The notes under the pieces: generated by a model
Told to the model about the DNA's origin: nothing
Database searches by the model: none
What the model saw: only the letters and a program-made list of their open reading frames with translations
Shown: positions 1-7,622 of the stretch, piece by piece
Numbering within the stretch: the stretch's first letter is position 1
Layout of the letters: every line of letters begins with the position of its first letter
Source of the DNA: Paradevosia shaoguanensis
GTDB lineage: Bacteria; Pseudomonadota; Alphaproteobacteria; Rhizobiales; Devosiaceae
Direction of reading: 5' to 3'
Assembly (NCBI RefSeq): GCF_016801025.1
Contig: NZ_CP068983.1
Span: 1,798,001-1,862,000 of the forward strand
DNA length: 64,000 bases
Translations under genes and position numbers: made by a program

Positions 1-214
1 GCATCAGCTCCTCGACCGAGGCGAGGCCGAATTTTTCGGCGATCGCCCGAGCCTCTTCGGCGAGGAGCACGCCGCCCAGATTGTCGGCGATGGCGTGGCG
101 GCGGGCCGCCAGCCTTTCGGCCACGGCGGCGTTAACCGCCGGGCCGCAGGCAGCGGCCAGATTTTCGATGCGGGCGCGGATTTGCGCATCCGCGGCAAAA
201 GGATTAAGGCTCAT
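1..214 (-). CDS. Unidentified protein, N-terminal fragment (runs off the window)
   Basis: An open frame enters from the left window edge and begins at an ATG whose first base is 214. The 71 visible residues start MSLNPFAADAQIRARIENLA and are alanine-rich and helical in character, without a signal peptide or membrane segment. A purine-rich GGAG-type ribosome site lies just upstream of the ATG. The gene is divergent from the nucleoside operon that starts at 390 and shares its intergenic control region. I do not recognise the family from this piece; a role in nucleoside metabolism would be inference from position only. Confidence 0.55.
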   Translation of the reverse strand, partial: MSLNPFAADAQIRARIENLAAACGPAVNAAVAERLAARRHAIADNLGGVLLAEEARAIAEKFGLASVEELM

Positions 215-325
215 CGCGCTCCACTCCCAGACGTGCTCGGCACGGGCGTCGATGCCGCCTTCTTAGGCAGATCACGCGCCAGCCAACAATTTGTGCGTTG
301 ACCGGGCGGAATGCCGCAATAGCAT

Positions 326-376
326 TTGACAAGCACCGCCGGACTGTCATTACATTGACATGTAAACCGGTTTACC
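326..376 (+). promoter_or_regulatory. Promoter with LacI-type operator for the nucleoside operon
   Basis: A consensus -35 TTGACA (326-331) is followed, with a long 19-base spacer, by a weak -10 TACATT (351-356). Directly behind it is the perfect 14-base palindrome GTAAACCGGTTTAC (362-375), centred on CG and extended to TGTAAACCGGTTTACC. LacI/GalR-family repressors are known to bind palindromes with a central CG of this form. The position just downstream of the -10 and 14 bases before the first start codon fits repression by blocking initiation. The cognate regulator is not in the window. Confidence 0.6.
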
Positions 377-389
377 AGATGGGGGTCAA

Positions 390-1733
390 ATGGTATCGAC
401 GCTTCTCCATGGCGCCACAGTGCTGACCGTGGACGCCGAAAACCGCGTTATCGAGGATGGCTGGATGGCCATTCGCGATGGCCGCATTGCCGGTATCGGC
501 CCGCGCGCGACCATGCCCCAGACCAGCCTTTTCGATGACGTCGTCGACCTTGCCGGGCACCTGGTGATGCCGGGCCTCGTCAATGCCCATACCCATTCGG
601 CCATGGTGCTGTTCCGCGGCCGCTCGGAGGGGCAAAGCCTGCTCACCATGGACGGCTGGTACAATTCCATCCGCGAGCCGGAGCTGTCGCTGGTTTCCTC
701 CGATATCGGGCCGGCGGTAAAACTCTCCTGCGCCGAAATGGTGCTTTCGGGCACGACCACCTTCTGCGACCAGTACTTTTTCGCCGAGGAGATCGCCGAG
801 GCGGTGTCGCAGGCGGGCATCCGCGCCGTCATCGCCTATGGCATCGTGCAACTGGGCGACGAGGAACGCGGCGCCGAGGAACTGGCCAAGGCCTCCGCCT
901 TCATCGAACAGCAGCGCTCGGCCGACGGGCGCATCGTGCCCTGGTTCGGTCCGCACGCCCCCTATGTCGACAATTCCGAAAGCCTGCTGCGCGCCGAAGT
1001 CGAGGTGGCGGTGAAATATGGAGTGGGCATGCACCTGCATATGGCGGCAGGGCCCGAAGACAACGAAGAGACGCTCAAGCGCTATGGGCTGACCGCCACG
1101 CAGGCGCTCGACCGCGACGGCTTCTTCAATGGCCGCGTCCACGCCGCCCATTGCCTCGATCTCTCCGACGACGACATCGCCATCTTCGCCAAGGCGCCGG
1201 CGGCATCGGTCGCCTATTGCGCCACGGCCGGGCTGCGCTCGGGCCGCGAGGGCATCTGCCCGGCGGTCAAGCTGCGCGAAGCGGGCGTCGTCGTGGCGCT
1301 CGGCACCGACAACGTTGCCGCCAACAATTCCTACGACATGGTCGCCGAGATGCGCCTGGCCGGTCTCGTCGCCTCCCATCGCGAAGGCGTGGCCCAGCCG
1401 ATTTCGAGCCGGGACCTGGTGCGCATGGCAACGATCGAGGGGGCGAAGGCCCTCGGCCTCGACAAGGAGATCGGCAGCCTCGAAATCGGCAAGGCCGCCG
1501 ACATCATCGCCATCGACCTTTCCGGCCCCGGCTATTCGGAAACGCCCGACGTCGAAACCGTGCTCGTCTATTCGGGCAGCGGGCGCGACGTGCGCCATGT
1601 GTGGGTATCGGGCGAAAGGCTAGTTGCCGACAGAAAGCTCTTGCGGCAGGACTATGCGCAAATCCGCCACGATTACAGCCAGACCTACAAGGACTTCTGG
1701 CAGCGGGTCGAGAAAGCCAGAGAGGTTGCCTGA
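390..1733 (+). CDS. Amidohydrolase, ATZ/TRZ-type deaminase or hydrolase
   Basis: 447 residues. A metal-dependent amidohydrolase of the TRZ/ATZ subfamily, which contains chlorohydrolases, guanine and cytosine deaminases and methylthioadenosine/S-adenosylhomocysteine deaminases. The metal ligands can be followed: HTH at 67-69, an HLH at 215-217, H254 and the D of GTDN at 307. The start is ATG 390 with a GGGGG stretch just upstream. It is first in an operon with a nucleoside hydrolase and a BMP-type ABC importer, so deamination of a purine or pyrimidine base or nucleoside is the likely reaction; the exact substrate cannot be read from the sequence. Expression is probably controlled by the LacI-type operator at 362-375. 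Confidence 0.85.
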   Translation: MVSTLLHGATVLTVDAENRVIEDGWMAIRDGRIAGIGPRATMPQTSLFDDVVDLAGHLVMPGLVNAHTHSAMVLFRGRSEGQSLLTMDGWYNSIREPELSLVSSDIGPAVKLSCAEMVLSGTTTFCDQYFFAEEIAEAVSQAGIRAVIAYGIVQLGDEERGAEELAKASAFIEQQRSADGRIVPWFGPHAPYVDNSESLLRAEVEVAVKYGVGMHLHMAAGPEDNEETLKRYGLTATQALDRDGFFNGRVHAAHCLDLSDDDIAIFAKAPAASVAYCATAGLRSGREGICPAVKLREAGVVVALGTDNVAANNSYDMVAEMRLAGLVASHREGVAQPISSRDLVRMATIEGAKALGLDKEIGSLEIGKAADIIAIDLSGPGYSETPDVETVLVYSGSGRDVRHVWVSGERLVADRKLLRQDYAQIRHDYSQTYKDFWQRVEKAREVA

Positions 1734-1734
1734 C

Positions 1735-2682
1735 TTGCCGCACAACAAGCTGATCCTGGACACCGACGGGGGTGTCGATGATGCCCAGGCGCTGTTGATG
1801 CTGATCGCCCATGGCCGCCGGCCCGATGCGATCACCACTGTTTTCGGCAATGTGGCGCTCGATGTCGCCACCGCCAATATCCTAGCCGTCCTCGCCACGG
1901 TCGGGGTCAGCATTCCGGTGCACAGGGGCGCCCACCGACCGCTGGTGCAGCCCTTGATCGACGCCACCGACATTCACGGCGAAGACGGCCTGGGCGGGGC
2001 GCCGCGCCCGGCGCTCACCGAAAAGCCCTCCGATATCCACGCCGTCGACTATCTGCGCGCCAGCTTCCGCGCCGCCGCCGCCAAGGGCGAGAAGATCGAT
2101 ATTTTGATGATCGGGCCGCTGACCAATCTGGCCATCGCGCTGCGGACCGAGCCGGCCATCGCCGCCGGCATCGGCCAGCTCACCATCATGGGCGCCACGA
2201 TTTACGGGCGCGGCAATGTCACGCCGGCCGCCGAATTCAACATCTATGCCGACCCCGAGGCGGCCGAGATCGTCTTCTCGGCCCCGCTCGATATCGTCGT
2301 CATCCCCTGGGAACCCTGCCTCAACCACCCGATCGCCGGCGACAGGATCGATGCCATCTTTGCCGGCATCCCGGCTTCTGGGGCACGCGACTTTTCGCAG
2401 AGCCTCGCCGGTTTCATCCGGCAGGGCACGATCGAGCGCGGGGGCGTCGACGTGCTCGACCTCGTCGATCCGCTGGCCGCCGCCGTGCTGGTGGCGCCCG
2501 AGATCGTCACCCGGAGCCTTGAGGCCTCGATCGCCGTGGCACTGGCGCCGGGCGTGACCCGGGGCATGACGGTCATCGATCCGTCCGGGCGTCTGGGTAC
2601 GCCCAAAGCCAAGATCATCGAGGAAGTCGATGCCGAACGGCTCGCCGCCCTCTATGCTGTTTCCGCCGCCTACCCGTCCTAA
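1735..2682 (+). CDS. Inosine/uridine-preferring nucleoside hydrolase
   Basis: 315 residues if translation starts at TTG 1735, one base after the amidohydrolase stop, with AGAGAGG at 1719-1725 as ribosome site; an upstream extension in the same frame only overlaps the previous gene. The N-terminal calcium-binding motif reads DTDGGVDDA (residues 9-17); the family consensus is DTDPGxDDA, so the usual proline is a glycine. It should cleave the N-glycosidic bond of ribonucleosides to base plus ribose in the cytoplasm. Its place between a deaminase-type amidohydrolase and a nucleoside-type ABC importer supports salvage or catabolism of imported nucleosides. The sub-specificity is unknown. Confidence 0.88.
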   Translation: MPHNKLILDTDGGVDDAQALLMLIAHGRRPDAITTVFGNVALDVATANILAVLATVGVSIPVHRGAHRPLVQPLIDATDIHGEDGLGGAPRPALTEKPSDIHAVDYLRASFRAAAAKGEKIDILMIGPLTNLAIALRTEPAIAAGIGQLTIMGATIYGRGNVTPAAEFNIYADPEAAEIVFSAPLDIVVIPWEPCLNHPIAGDRIDAIFAGIPASGARDFSQSLAGFIRQGTIERGGVDVLDLVDPLAAAVLVAPEIVTRSLEASIAVALAPGVTRGMTVIDPSGRLGTPKAKIIEEVDAERLAALYAVSAAYPS

Positions 2683-2703
2683 CAAGCACACTAAGGAGTG
2701 CGC

Positions 2704-3753
2704 ATGTCCTTCCTCAAATCCCTTCGAAGCGCCTCGGCAGCCGTCGCCGTCGCCGCCGGCCTTTCGTCGGTCGCCGTGCCGGCCGTCACCGCCCAGGAAT
2801 ACACAAAGGATAACCCGCTCAAGGTTGCCCTGGTCGTCCACGGCACCCTGGGCGACAAGAGCTTCTTCGATTCCGCCGCAGCCGGGCTTGAAAAGGCCGC
2901 CCAGGAGCTGCCGGTGACCCTCAAGGTCATCGAAGCGGGCGCCGATCGCGGCAAGTGGCAGCCGGCTTTCGCCGATGCCGCCGACAGCGATTACGACGTC
3001 ATCGTCGTGGGCACGTTCGACATGACCGGCTTCCTTTCGGAACTGGCTCCCCAGTACCCGGACAAGAAGTTCATCATTTTCGATGACGCCCCGGATTTCT
3101 CGACCGGCAATTTCGGTAACGTCCTGGCCATCACCTACCAGACCTCGACCGGCGGCTATCTCGCCGGCTACGCGGCCGCCAAGATCTCGCAGACCGGCAA
3201 GCTCGGCGAAATCCTCGGCGCCGAAGGCCCGACCGTGGTCGATTTCGCCGTCGGCTTCGAGCAGGGCGCCAAGGCTGCCAACCCGAACGTGTCGGTGACG
3301 CGCGCAGTCGCCGGCTCCTTCGTCGACCCGGCCAAGGGCAAGGAACTGGCCCTCGCCCAGATCGCCCAGGGCGTGGACATCGTCTTCCCGATCGCCGGCG
3401 GCACCGGCATCGGCGCGCTGCAGGCCGTGCGTGACTCGGGCAAGCTCGCCGTTGGCGTGGACAGCGACCAGGCTGCCATCTTTGCGCCGACCGATCCGGC
3501 CCAGGCCGATGTGATCTTCACCTCGGTGGAAAAGAAGGTCGGCCAGTCGCTCTATACAGCGCTCCAGCAGACCATTGCGGGCGACGCCCCCTATGGCAAC
3601 AAGCTGCTGCTCGGCCTGGCCGACGGCGCCGTGGGCATCTCCAAGAACGCCCAGTACGAAAAGATCGTGCCGGCCGACGTGCGCGCCGAAGTGGACGCAC
3701 AGGAAGCCAAGATCAAGTCCGGCGAAATCGTCGTCGACACCGTAATGAAGTAA
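2704..3753 (+). CDS. BMP-family ABC transporter substrate-binding protein
   Basis: 349 residues. A periplasmic binding protein of the basic membrane protein (BMP/PnrA) family, whose known members bind purine and other nucleosides. A Sec signal peptide spans about residues 1-30, with probable cleavage after AVTA before QEY; there is no lipobox. The start is ATG 2704 with AAGGAG at 2693-2698; a GTG at 2698 lies inside that ribosome site and is less likely. It is followed by a hairpin (3765-3794) that probably lets this subunit be made in excess of the ATPase and permeases downstream. Confidence 0.9.
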   Translation: MSFLKSLRSASAAVAVAAGLSSVAVPAVTAQEYTKDNPLKVALVVHGTLGDKSFFDSAAAGLEKAAQELPVTLKVIEAGADRGKWQPAFADAADSDYDVIVVGTFDMTGFLSELAPQYPDKKFIIFDDAPDFSTGNFGNVLAITYQTSTGGYLAGYAAAKISQTGKLGEILGAEGPTVVDFAVGFEQGAKAANPNVSVTRAVAGSFVDPAKGKELALAQIAQGVDIVFPIAGGTGIGALQAVRDSGKLAVGVDSDQAAIFAPTDPAQADVIFTSVEKKVGQSLYTALQQTIAGDAPYGNKLLLGLADGAVGISKNAQYEKIVPADVRAEVDAQEAKIKSGEIVVDTVMK

Positions 3754-3764
3754 GAAGCCGAACG

Positions 3765-3794
3765 ACCCCGCCGCGCCACCAGGTTCGGCGGGGT
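3765..3794 (+). terminator. Intercistronic hairpin or attenuator behind the binding-protein gene
   Basis: ACCCCGCCG (3765-3773) pairs perfectly with CGGCGGGGT (3786-3794) across a 12-base loop, followed by TGTTTCTG. It lies 12 bases after the binding-protein stop in an otherwise tightly packed operon. It may be a partial terminator or a 3'-end stabiliser that raises binding-protein mRNA relative to the rest. Confidence 0.5.
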
Positions 3795-3853
3795 TGTTTC
3801 TGCGCCCTCCGGGGTTTAACCCGAAGGTTCAAAAAGGGCAGGACAATACACTC

Positions 3854-5401
3854 ATGGCTCCACTTCTCGAGGCGATCGGGATCGGCAAGACCTATCCCGG
3901 TGGGACCGTGGCCAACGATGGCGTGAACCTGACGGTCAATGCCGGGGAAGTTCACGCGGTGGTCGGCGAAAACGGCGCCGGCAAATCGACGCTGATGAAG
4001 ATCCTTTTCGGCATCGAACGCCCCGATCGCGGCGAATTGCGCCTCGAGGGCAAGCCGGTGAGCTTCACCAATCCGCGCGAAGCCATCGATGCCGGCATCG
4101 GCATGGTGTTCCAGCACTTTTCCCTCGTGCCGTCCTTCTCCGTCTATGAAAACGTCGTGCTGGGCTCCGAACCGCGCGCCGGCGTCAGGTTCGACCGCGC
4201 CAAGGCCATTGCCGAAGTGCGCGCGCTTTCCGAAAAATTCCGCCTCTCGGTCGATCCGCTGCCGCCCGTCGGCTCGCTGCCCGTGGGCCAGCAGCAGCGC
4301 GTCGAAATCCTCAAGGCGCTCTATCGCAATGCCCGCATCCTGATCCTGGACGAACCCACCGCCGTGCTGGCGCCGCAGGAGGTTAACGAGCTTTTCGTGG
4401 CCATCCGTTCGCTGGTCGCGCAGGGCCGGACCGTCATCTTCATCGCCCACAAGCTCCCCGAAGTGCTCGAGATTTCCGACAGCATCACCGTGATGCGCGC
4501 CGGCAAGACCGTGGGGCAGGTCAAGGCGAAGGAAGTCACCGAACAGAGCCTGGCCACCCTCATGGTCGGGCGCGAAGTGGCGCTCAAGGTCGATCGCGCC
4601 GATACCGACCAGAGCCGGCGCGTCTGCGCCGTCGAGAACGTCACCATCCTCAACGAACGCGGCACCGCCGTTTGCTCGGACCTGACGCTCAACGTCCATT
4701 CCGGCGAGATCGTCGGTCTTGTCGGCGTCGAGGGCAATGGACAGGCCGAACTGCTCGAAGCGGTGGCGGGCCTGCGCCCGGTGGCCGCCGGCAAGATCGA
4801 CCTCGAAGGCAGCGATATCGTGCCGCTTTCGGTGCTCGAACGGCGCGGAGCGGGCCTGGCCTCGATCCCGGAGGATCGCATCGCCTCGGGCCTCGCCACC
4901 GGCGCTTCGGTGGCCGAAAACCTGGTGTCGACGCGGCTCGACGACAGGCGCTATGTCCGCAATGGCCTACTCGATCTCAAGGCCATCTCGGCCAATGCCA
5001 AAAAACTCATCGAGCGTTATTCCATCCGCGTCTCCGGCCCCAATGCCGCCGTCGGCACACTTTCGGGCGGCAACATGCAGAAGGTCGTGGTGGCGCGCGA
5101 GCTTTCCGAGCAGCCCAAACTCCTGCTCGTGAGCCAGCCGACGCGCGGCGTCGACCTGGGCGCGACGCAATTCATCTGGCGCTCCATCACCGATGCGCGC
5201 GATGGCGGGGCGGCGGTGCTGCTGTCCTCGGCCGACCTTTCCGAACTCCTGGCCCTTTCCGATCGCCTGCTGGTCTTCTACCGCGGCAAGATCGTGGCGG
5301 CCTTCCTCAACCGCGGCGACCTCGCGCCCGAAACGCTGGGCACCTACATGCTCGGGCTTTCGGCCCAGACGCCCGAAGAAATGCAGGCAGGCCTCAAATG
5401 A
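3854..5401 (+). CDS. Nucleoside ABC transporter ATP-binding protein (two ABC domains)
   Basis: 515 residues from ATG 3854. Two fused ABC domains in the RbsA/YufO arrangement. Domain 1 has Walker A GENGAGKST (38-46), a degenerate signature PVGQQQRVEIL and Walker B ILILDEPTA. Domain 2 has the canonical signature LSGGNMQK, but its Walker B region reads LLLVSQPTRGVDLG, with Q in place of the catalytic glutamate. That asymmetry, with one hydrolytic and one degenerate site, is usual for this family. Its stop overlaps the start of the first permease (ATGA), showing translational coupling. It powers uptake of the ligand delivered by the BMP-type protein. Confidence 0.92.
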   Translation: MAPLLEAIGIGKTYPGGTVANDGVNLTVNAGEVHAVVGENGAGKSTLMKILFGIERPDRGELRLEGKPVSFTNPREAIDAGIGMVFQHFSLVPSFSVYENVVLGSEPRAGVRFDRAKAIAEVRALSEKFRLSVDPLPPVGSLPVGQQQRVEILKALYRNARILILDEPTAVLAPQEVNELFVAIRSLVAQGRTVIFIAHKLPEVLEISDSITVMRAGKTVGQVKAKEVTEQSLATLMVGREVALKVDRADTDQSRRVCAVENVTILNERGTAVCSDLTLNVHSGEIVGLVGVEGNGQAELLEAVAGLRPVAAGKIDLEGSDIVPLSVLERRGAGLASIPEDRIASGLATGASVAENLVSTRLDDRRYVRNGLLDLKAISANAKKLIERYSIRVSGPNAAVGTLSGGNMQKVVVARELSEQPKLLLVSQPTRGVDLGATQFIWRSITDARDGGAAVLLSSADLSELLALSDRLLVFYRGKIVAAFLNRGDLAPETLGTYMLGLSAQTPEEMQAGLK

Positions 5402-6519
5402 GCCTCACCGCCACCGCCGCCAATCCCAATTCCCGCTGGTCGCTGTTCCGCCGCGAGGCCCTGCGCGGGCTTGCCGCGCTCGTCATGGCGCTGCTCGTTG
5501 CCTTCCTGGTCGTGCTGTTCACGTCCAAGGAGCCGTTCGAGGCCATGTTCCAGCTCCTCGTCGCGCCGCTCCAGAAGCAGCGCACCATTGGCCTCTGGAT
5601 CGATGACGTCGCCAAGCTCACGGTCACCGGGCTCGCCTTCAGCCTCGTCTTTCAGGCGCGGCAATTCTCGATGGGCGTCCAGGGCCAGGTCTATATGGGC
5701 GCGCTCGCCGCCACCTATGTGGCCATGTCCCCGCTCGGCACGACCTGGGCCGCCATTCCGCTCTGCATGGTCGCCGCGACATTGGCCGGCGCCATCTATG
5801 GCTTCATTCCCGGCTATGCCAAGGCCAAGCTCGGCGCCAACGAGATCGTCTCGTCGTTGATGCTCAACTATATCGCCATCGATATCGTCAATTACCTCAT
5901 CCGTGCCCAGCTCTCGCCCCCGGGCAAGGGCCTGCTGATGACCGATCCCTTCCCCAAGACCGCCGTGTTCCCGGCGCTGATCGCCAATACCCGCATCGAT
6001 CTGGGGCTCATCATCGCTATCCTGTGCATCCTGGGCGTGTGGTTCGCGCTCTACCGCACGAGCTGGGGCCTCAAACTGCGCCTTGTCGGGCACAATCCGA
6101 AATTCGCCGAATATTCCGGCATCCGCTCGACCTTCATCATGGTCTCGGCCATGACGGTGGCCGGCGGGCTGGGCGGACTGCTGGGCTCGATGTTCGTCAA
6201 CGGCCAGGCTTTCGGAAAGCTCACGGTGCTGTTCGAGGGCGGCCTCGCCTTCGAGGGTATCCTCATCGCCATCGTCGCGCGCAGCCGCCCGCTGGCGGTG
6301 CCGGTCGTGGCGCTCTTCTATGGCTATCTGCGCCAGGGCGCGGCGCTGATGGGCATCCGCACCGACGTGCCGGCCGAAGTCATCGGCGTCGTCCAGGCGG
6401 TGATCATCCTCCTCGTCGCCTCCTCGTTCACAGTGCCGGGCAAGAAGCTGATCGCCCGCCTCACCAGGCCGGCGGGCGAGCCGCCCGTGCCCAGCAAGGC
6501 TCAGGAGACGCAGCCGTGA
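5398..6519 (+). CDS. Nucleoside ABC transporter permease 1
   Basis: 373 residues from ATG 5398, overlapping the ATPase stop by four bases. A BPD_transp_2-type inner-membrane permease with many hydrophobic segments and a soluble N-terminal tail of about 20 residues. The conserved GANEIVSSLMLNYIA stretch is typical of YufP/NupP-like permeases in nucleoside importers. Its 3' end overlaps the second permease gene by GTGA. Together the two permeases form the membrane channel for the system beginning at 2704. Confidence 0.9.
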   Translation: MSLTATAANPNSRWSLFRREALRGLAALVMALLVAFLVVLFTSKEPFEAMFQLLVAPLQKQRTIGLWIDDVAKLTVTGLAFSLVFQARQFSMGVQGQVYMGALAATYVAMSPLGTTWAAIPLCMVAATLAGAIYGFIPGYAKAKLGANEIVSSLMLNYIAIDIVNYLIRAQLSPPGKGLLMTDPFPKTAVFPALIANTRIDLGLIIAILCILGVWFALYRTSWGLKLRLVGHNPKFAEYSGIRSTFIMVSAMTVAGGLGGLLGSMFVNGQAFGKLTVLFEGGLAFEGILIAIVARSRPLAVPVVALFYGYLRQGAALMGIRTDVPAEVIGVVQAVIILLVASSFTVPGKKLIARLTRPAGEPPVPSKAQETQP

Positions 6520-7460
6520 CCGAACTCCTGCTCACCGTCTTCTCGGCGACCTTCTTCGTCACCGTTATCCGCACCACGACCCCGCTGCTCTTCGCGGCCC
6601 TGGGCGGCCTTATCTCTGACCTTTCGGGCGCGCTCAACGTGGCGCTCGAGGGCATGATGCTGGTGGCCTGCCTCACCGCCGTGGTGGTCTCGGTCTACGC
6701 GCCCTGGTACGTGGCCGTGCTCGCCGCCCTGGTCGCGGGCGGGCTGCTCGGCGCGGTGATGGCGTTCTTCCATTTGAAGCTCAAGGCCGACATCATCCTT
6801 GTCGGCTTCGCCGTCAACATCTTCGCCACCGGCGCCACCGTCTATGCGCTGACGCTGGCGACGGGCGGGGACAAGGGCACCTCGATCAACCTGCCCTCCA
6901 AGGCCGTGCCGGCCGTCGATCTTTCCTTCCTCTCCGCCATTCCGGGGATCGGACCGACGCTGACCGCCTTCCTTTCCGGCCACTCGATCCTGTCCTGGCT
7001 GGTGGCGCTCACCGTCTTCCTCATCTGGTTCTTCCTCTACCGCACGCCTTGGGGCCTGTGGCTGCGCGGCGTCGGCGAATATCCGGCGGCGCCTGAAGCG
7101 GCGGGTATTGCCGTCAATAAGGTGCGGGCCTGGAGCCTTATAGTTTCCGGTGCGCTGGCGGGACTGGGCGGCGCTCAACTGGCCATGTTCAACTATATCG
7201 GCTTCACCCGAGAAATGACGGCGGGCCGCGGCTTCATCGCGCTGGGCGCGGTGCTGTTGGGCGCGCGTCACCCGGTGGGCGCGATGTGGGCGGCCTTGCT
7301 CTTCGGCGTCTTCGAGGCGCTCTCAGTCGTGATGCCGAACCTCTTCAACTGGATTCCGGCCGAGCTCATCCACATGATCCCGTTCGTAGTGACGGTGCTG
7401 GCGCTCATCGCTTTCTCGTATCGCATCCAACGGCGGCTGCGCATGCGCGGCCTTGCCTGA
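6516..7460 (+). CDS. Nucleoside ABC transporter permease 2
   Basis: 314 residues from GTG 6516, translationally coupled to the previous gene by a GTGA overlap. Shorter than permease 1, as usual for YufQ/NupQ-like partners, with about eight to ten hydrophobic segments and the motif RTTTPLLFAALGG near the N terminus and ALNVALEGMM soon after. Last gene of the operon; an intrinsic-terminator-like hairpin follows at 7468-7496. Confidence 0.9.
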   Translation: MTELLLTVFSATFFVTVIRTTTPLLFAALGGLISDLSGALNVALEGMMLVACLTAVVVSVYAPWYVAVLAALVAGGLLGAVMAFFHLKLKADIILVGFAVNIFATGATVYALTLATGGDKGTSINLPSKAVPAVDLSFLSAIPGIGPTLTAFLSGHSILSWLVALTVFLIWFFLYRTPWGLWLRGVGEYPAAPEAAGIAVNKVRAWSLIVSGALAGLGGAQLAMFNYIGFTREMTAGRGFIALGAVLLGARHPVGAMWAALLFGVFEALSVVMPNLFNWIPAELIHMIPFVVTVLALIAFSYRIQRRLRMRGLA

Positions 7461-7467
7461 CGCCTTC

Positions 7468-7496
7468 GATGCCGCCCGCTCCTGAGTGGCGGCATC
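7468..7496 (+). terminator. Terminator of the nucleoside operon
   Basis: GATGCCGCC (7468-7476) pairs perfectly with GGCGGCATC (7488-7496) over an 11-base loop, then TTCATT. It starts 8 bases after the last permease stop. Confidence 0.6.
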
Positions 7497-7622
7497 TTCA
7501 TTGACAGTGCCCTTGTCTCGCCCCTAACTTCCCTCCATCGCAACCAAACCACGTAGAGGTTCTCATGGGCCGCCTCACTTCTCACGAAAATCACATCCGA
7601 AATTCTGAGAAGCTGATGGTTC

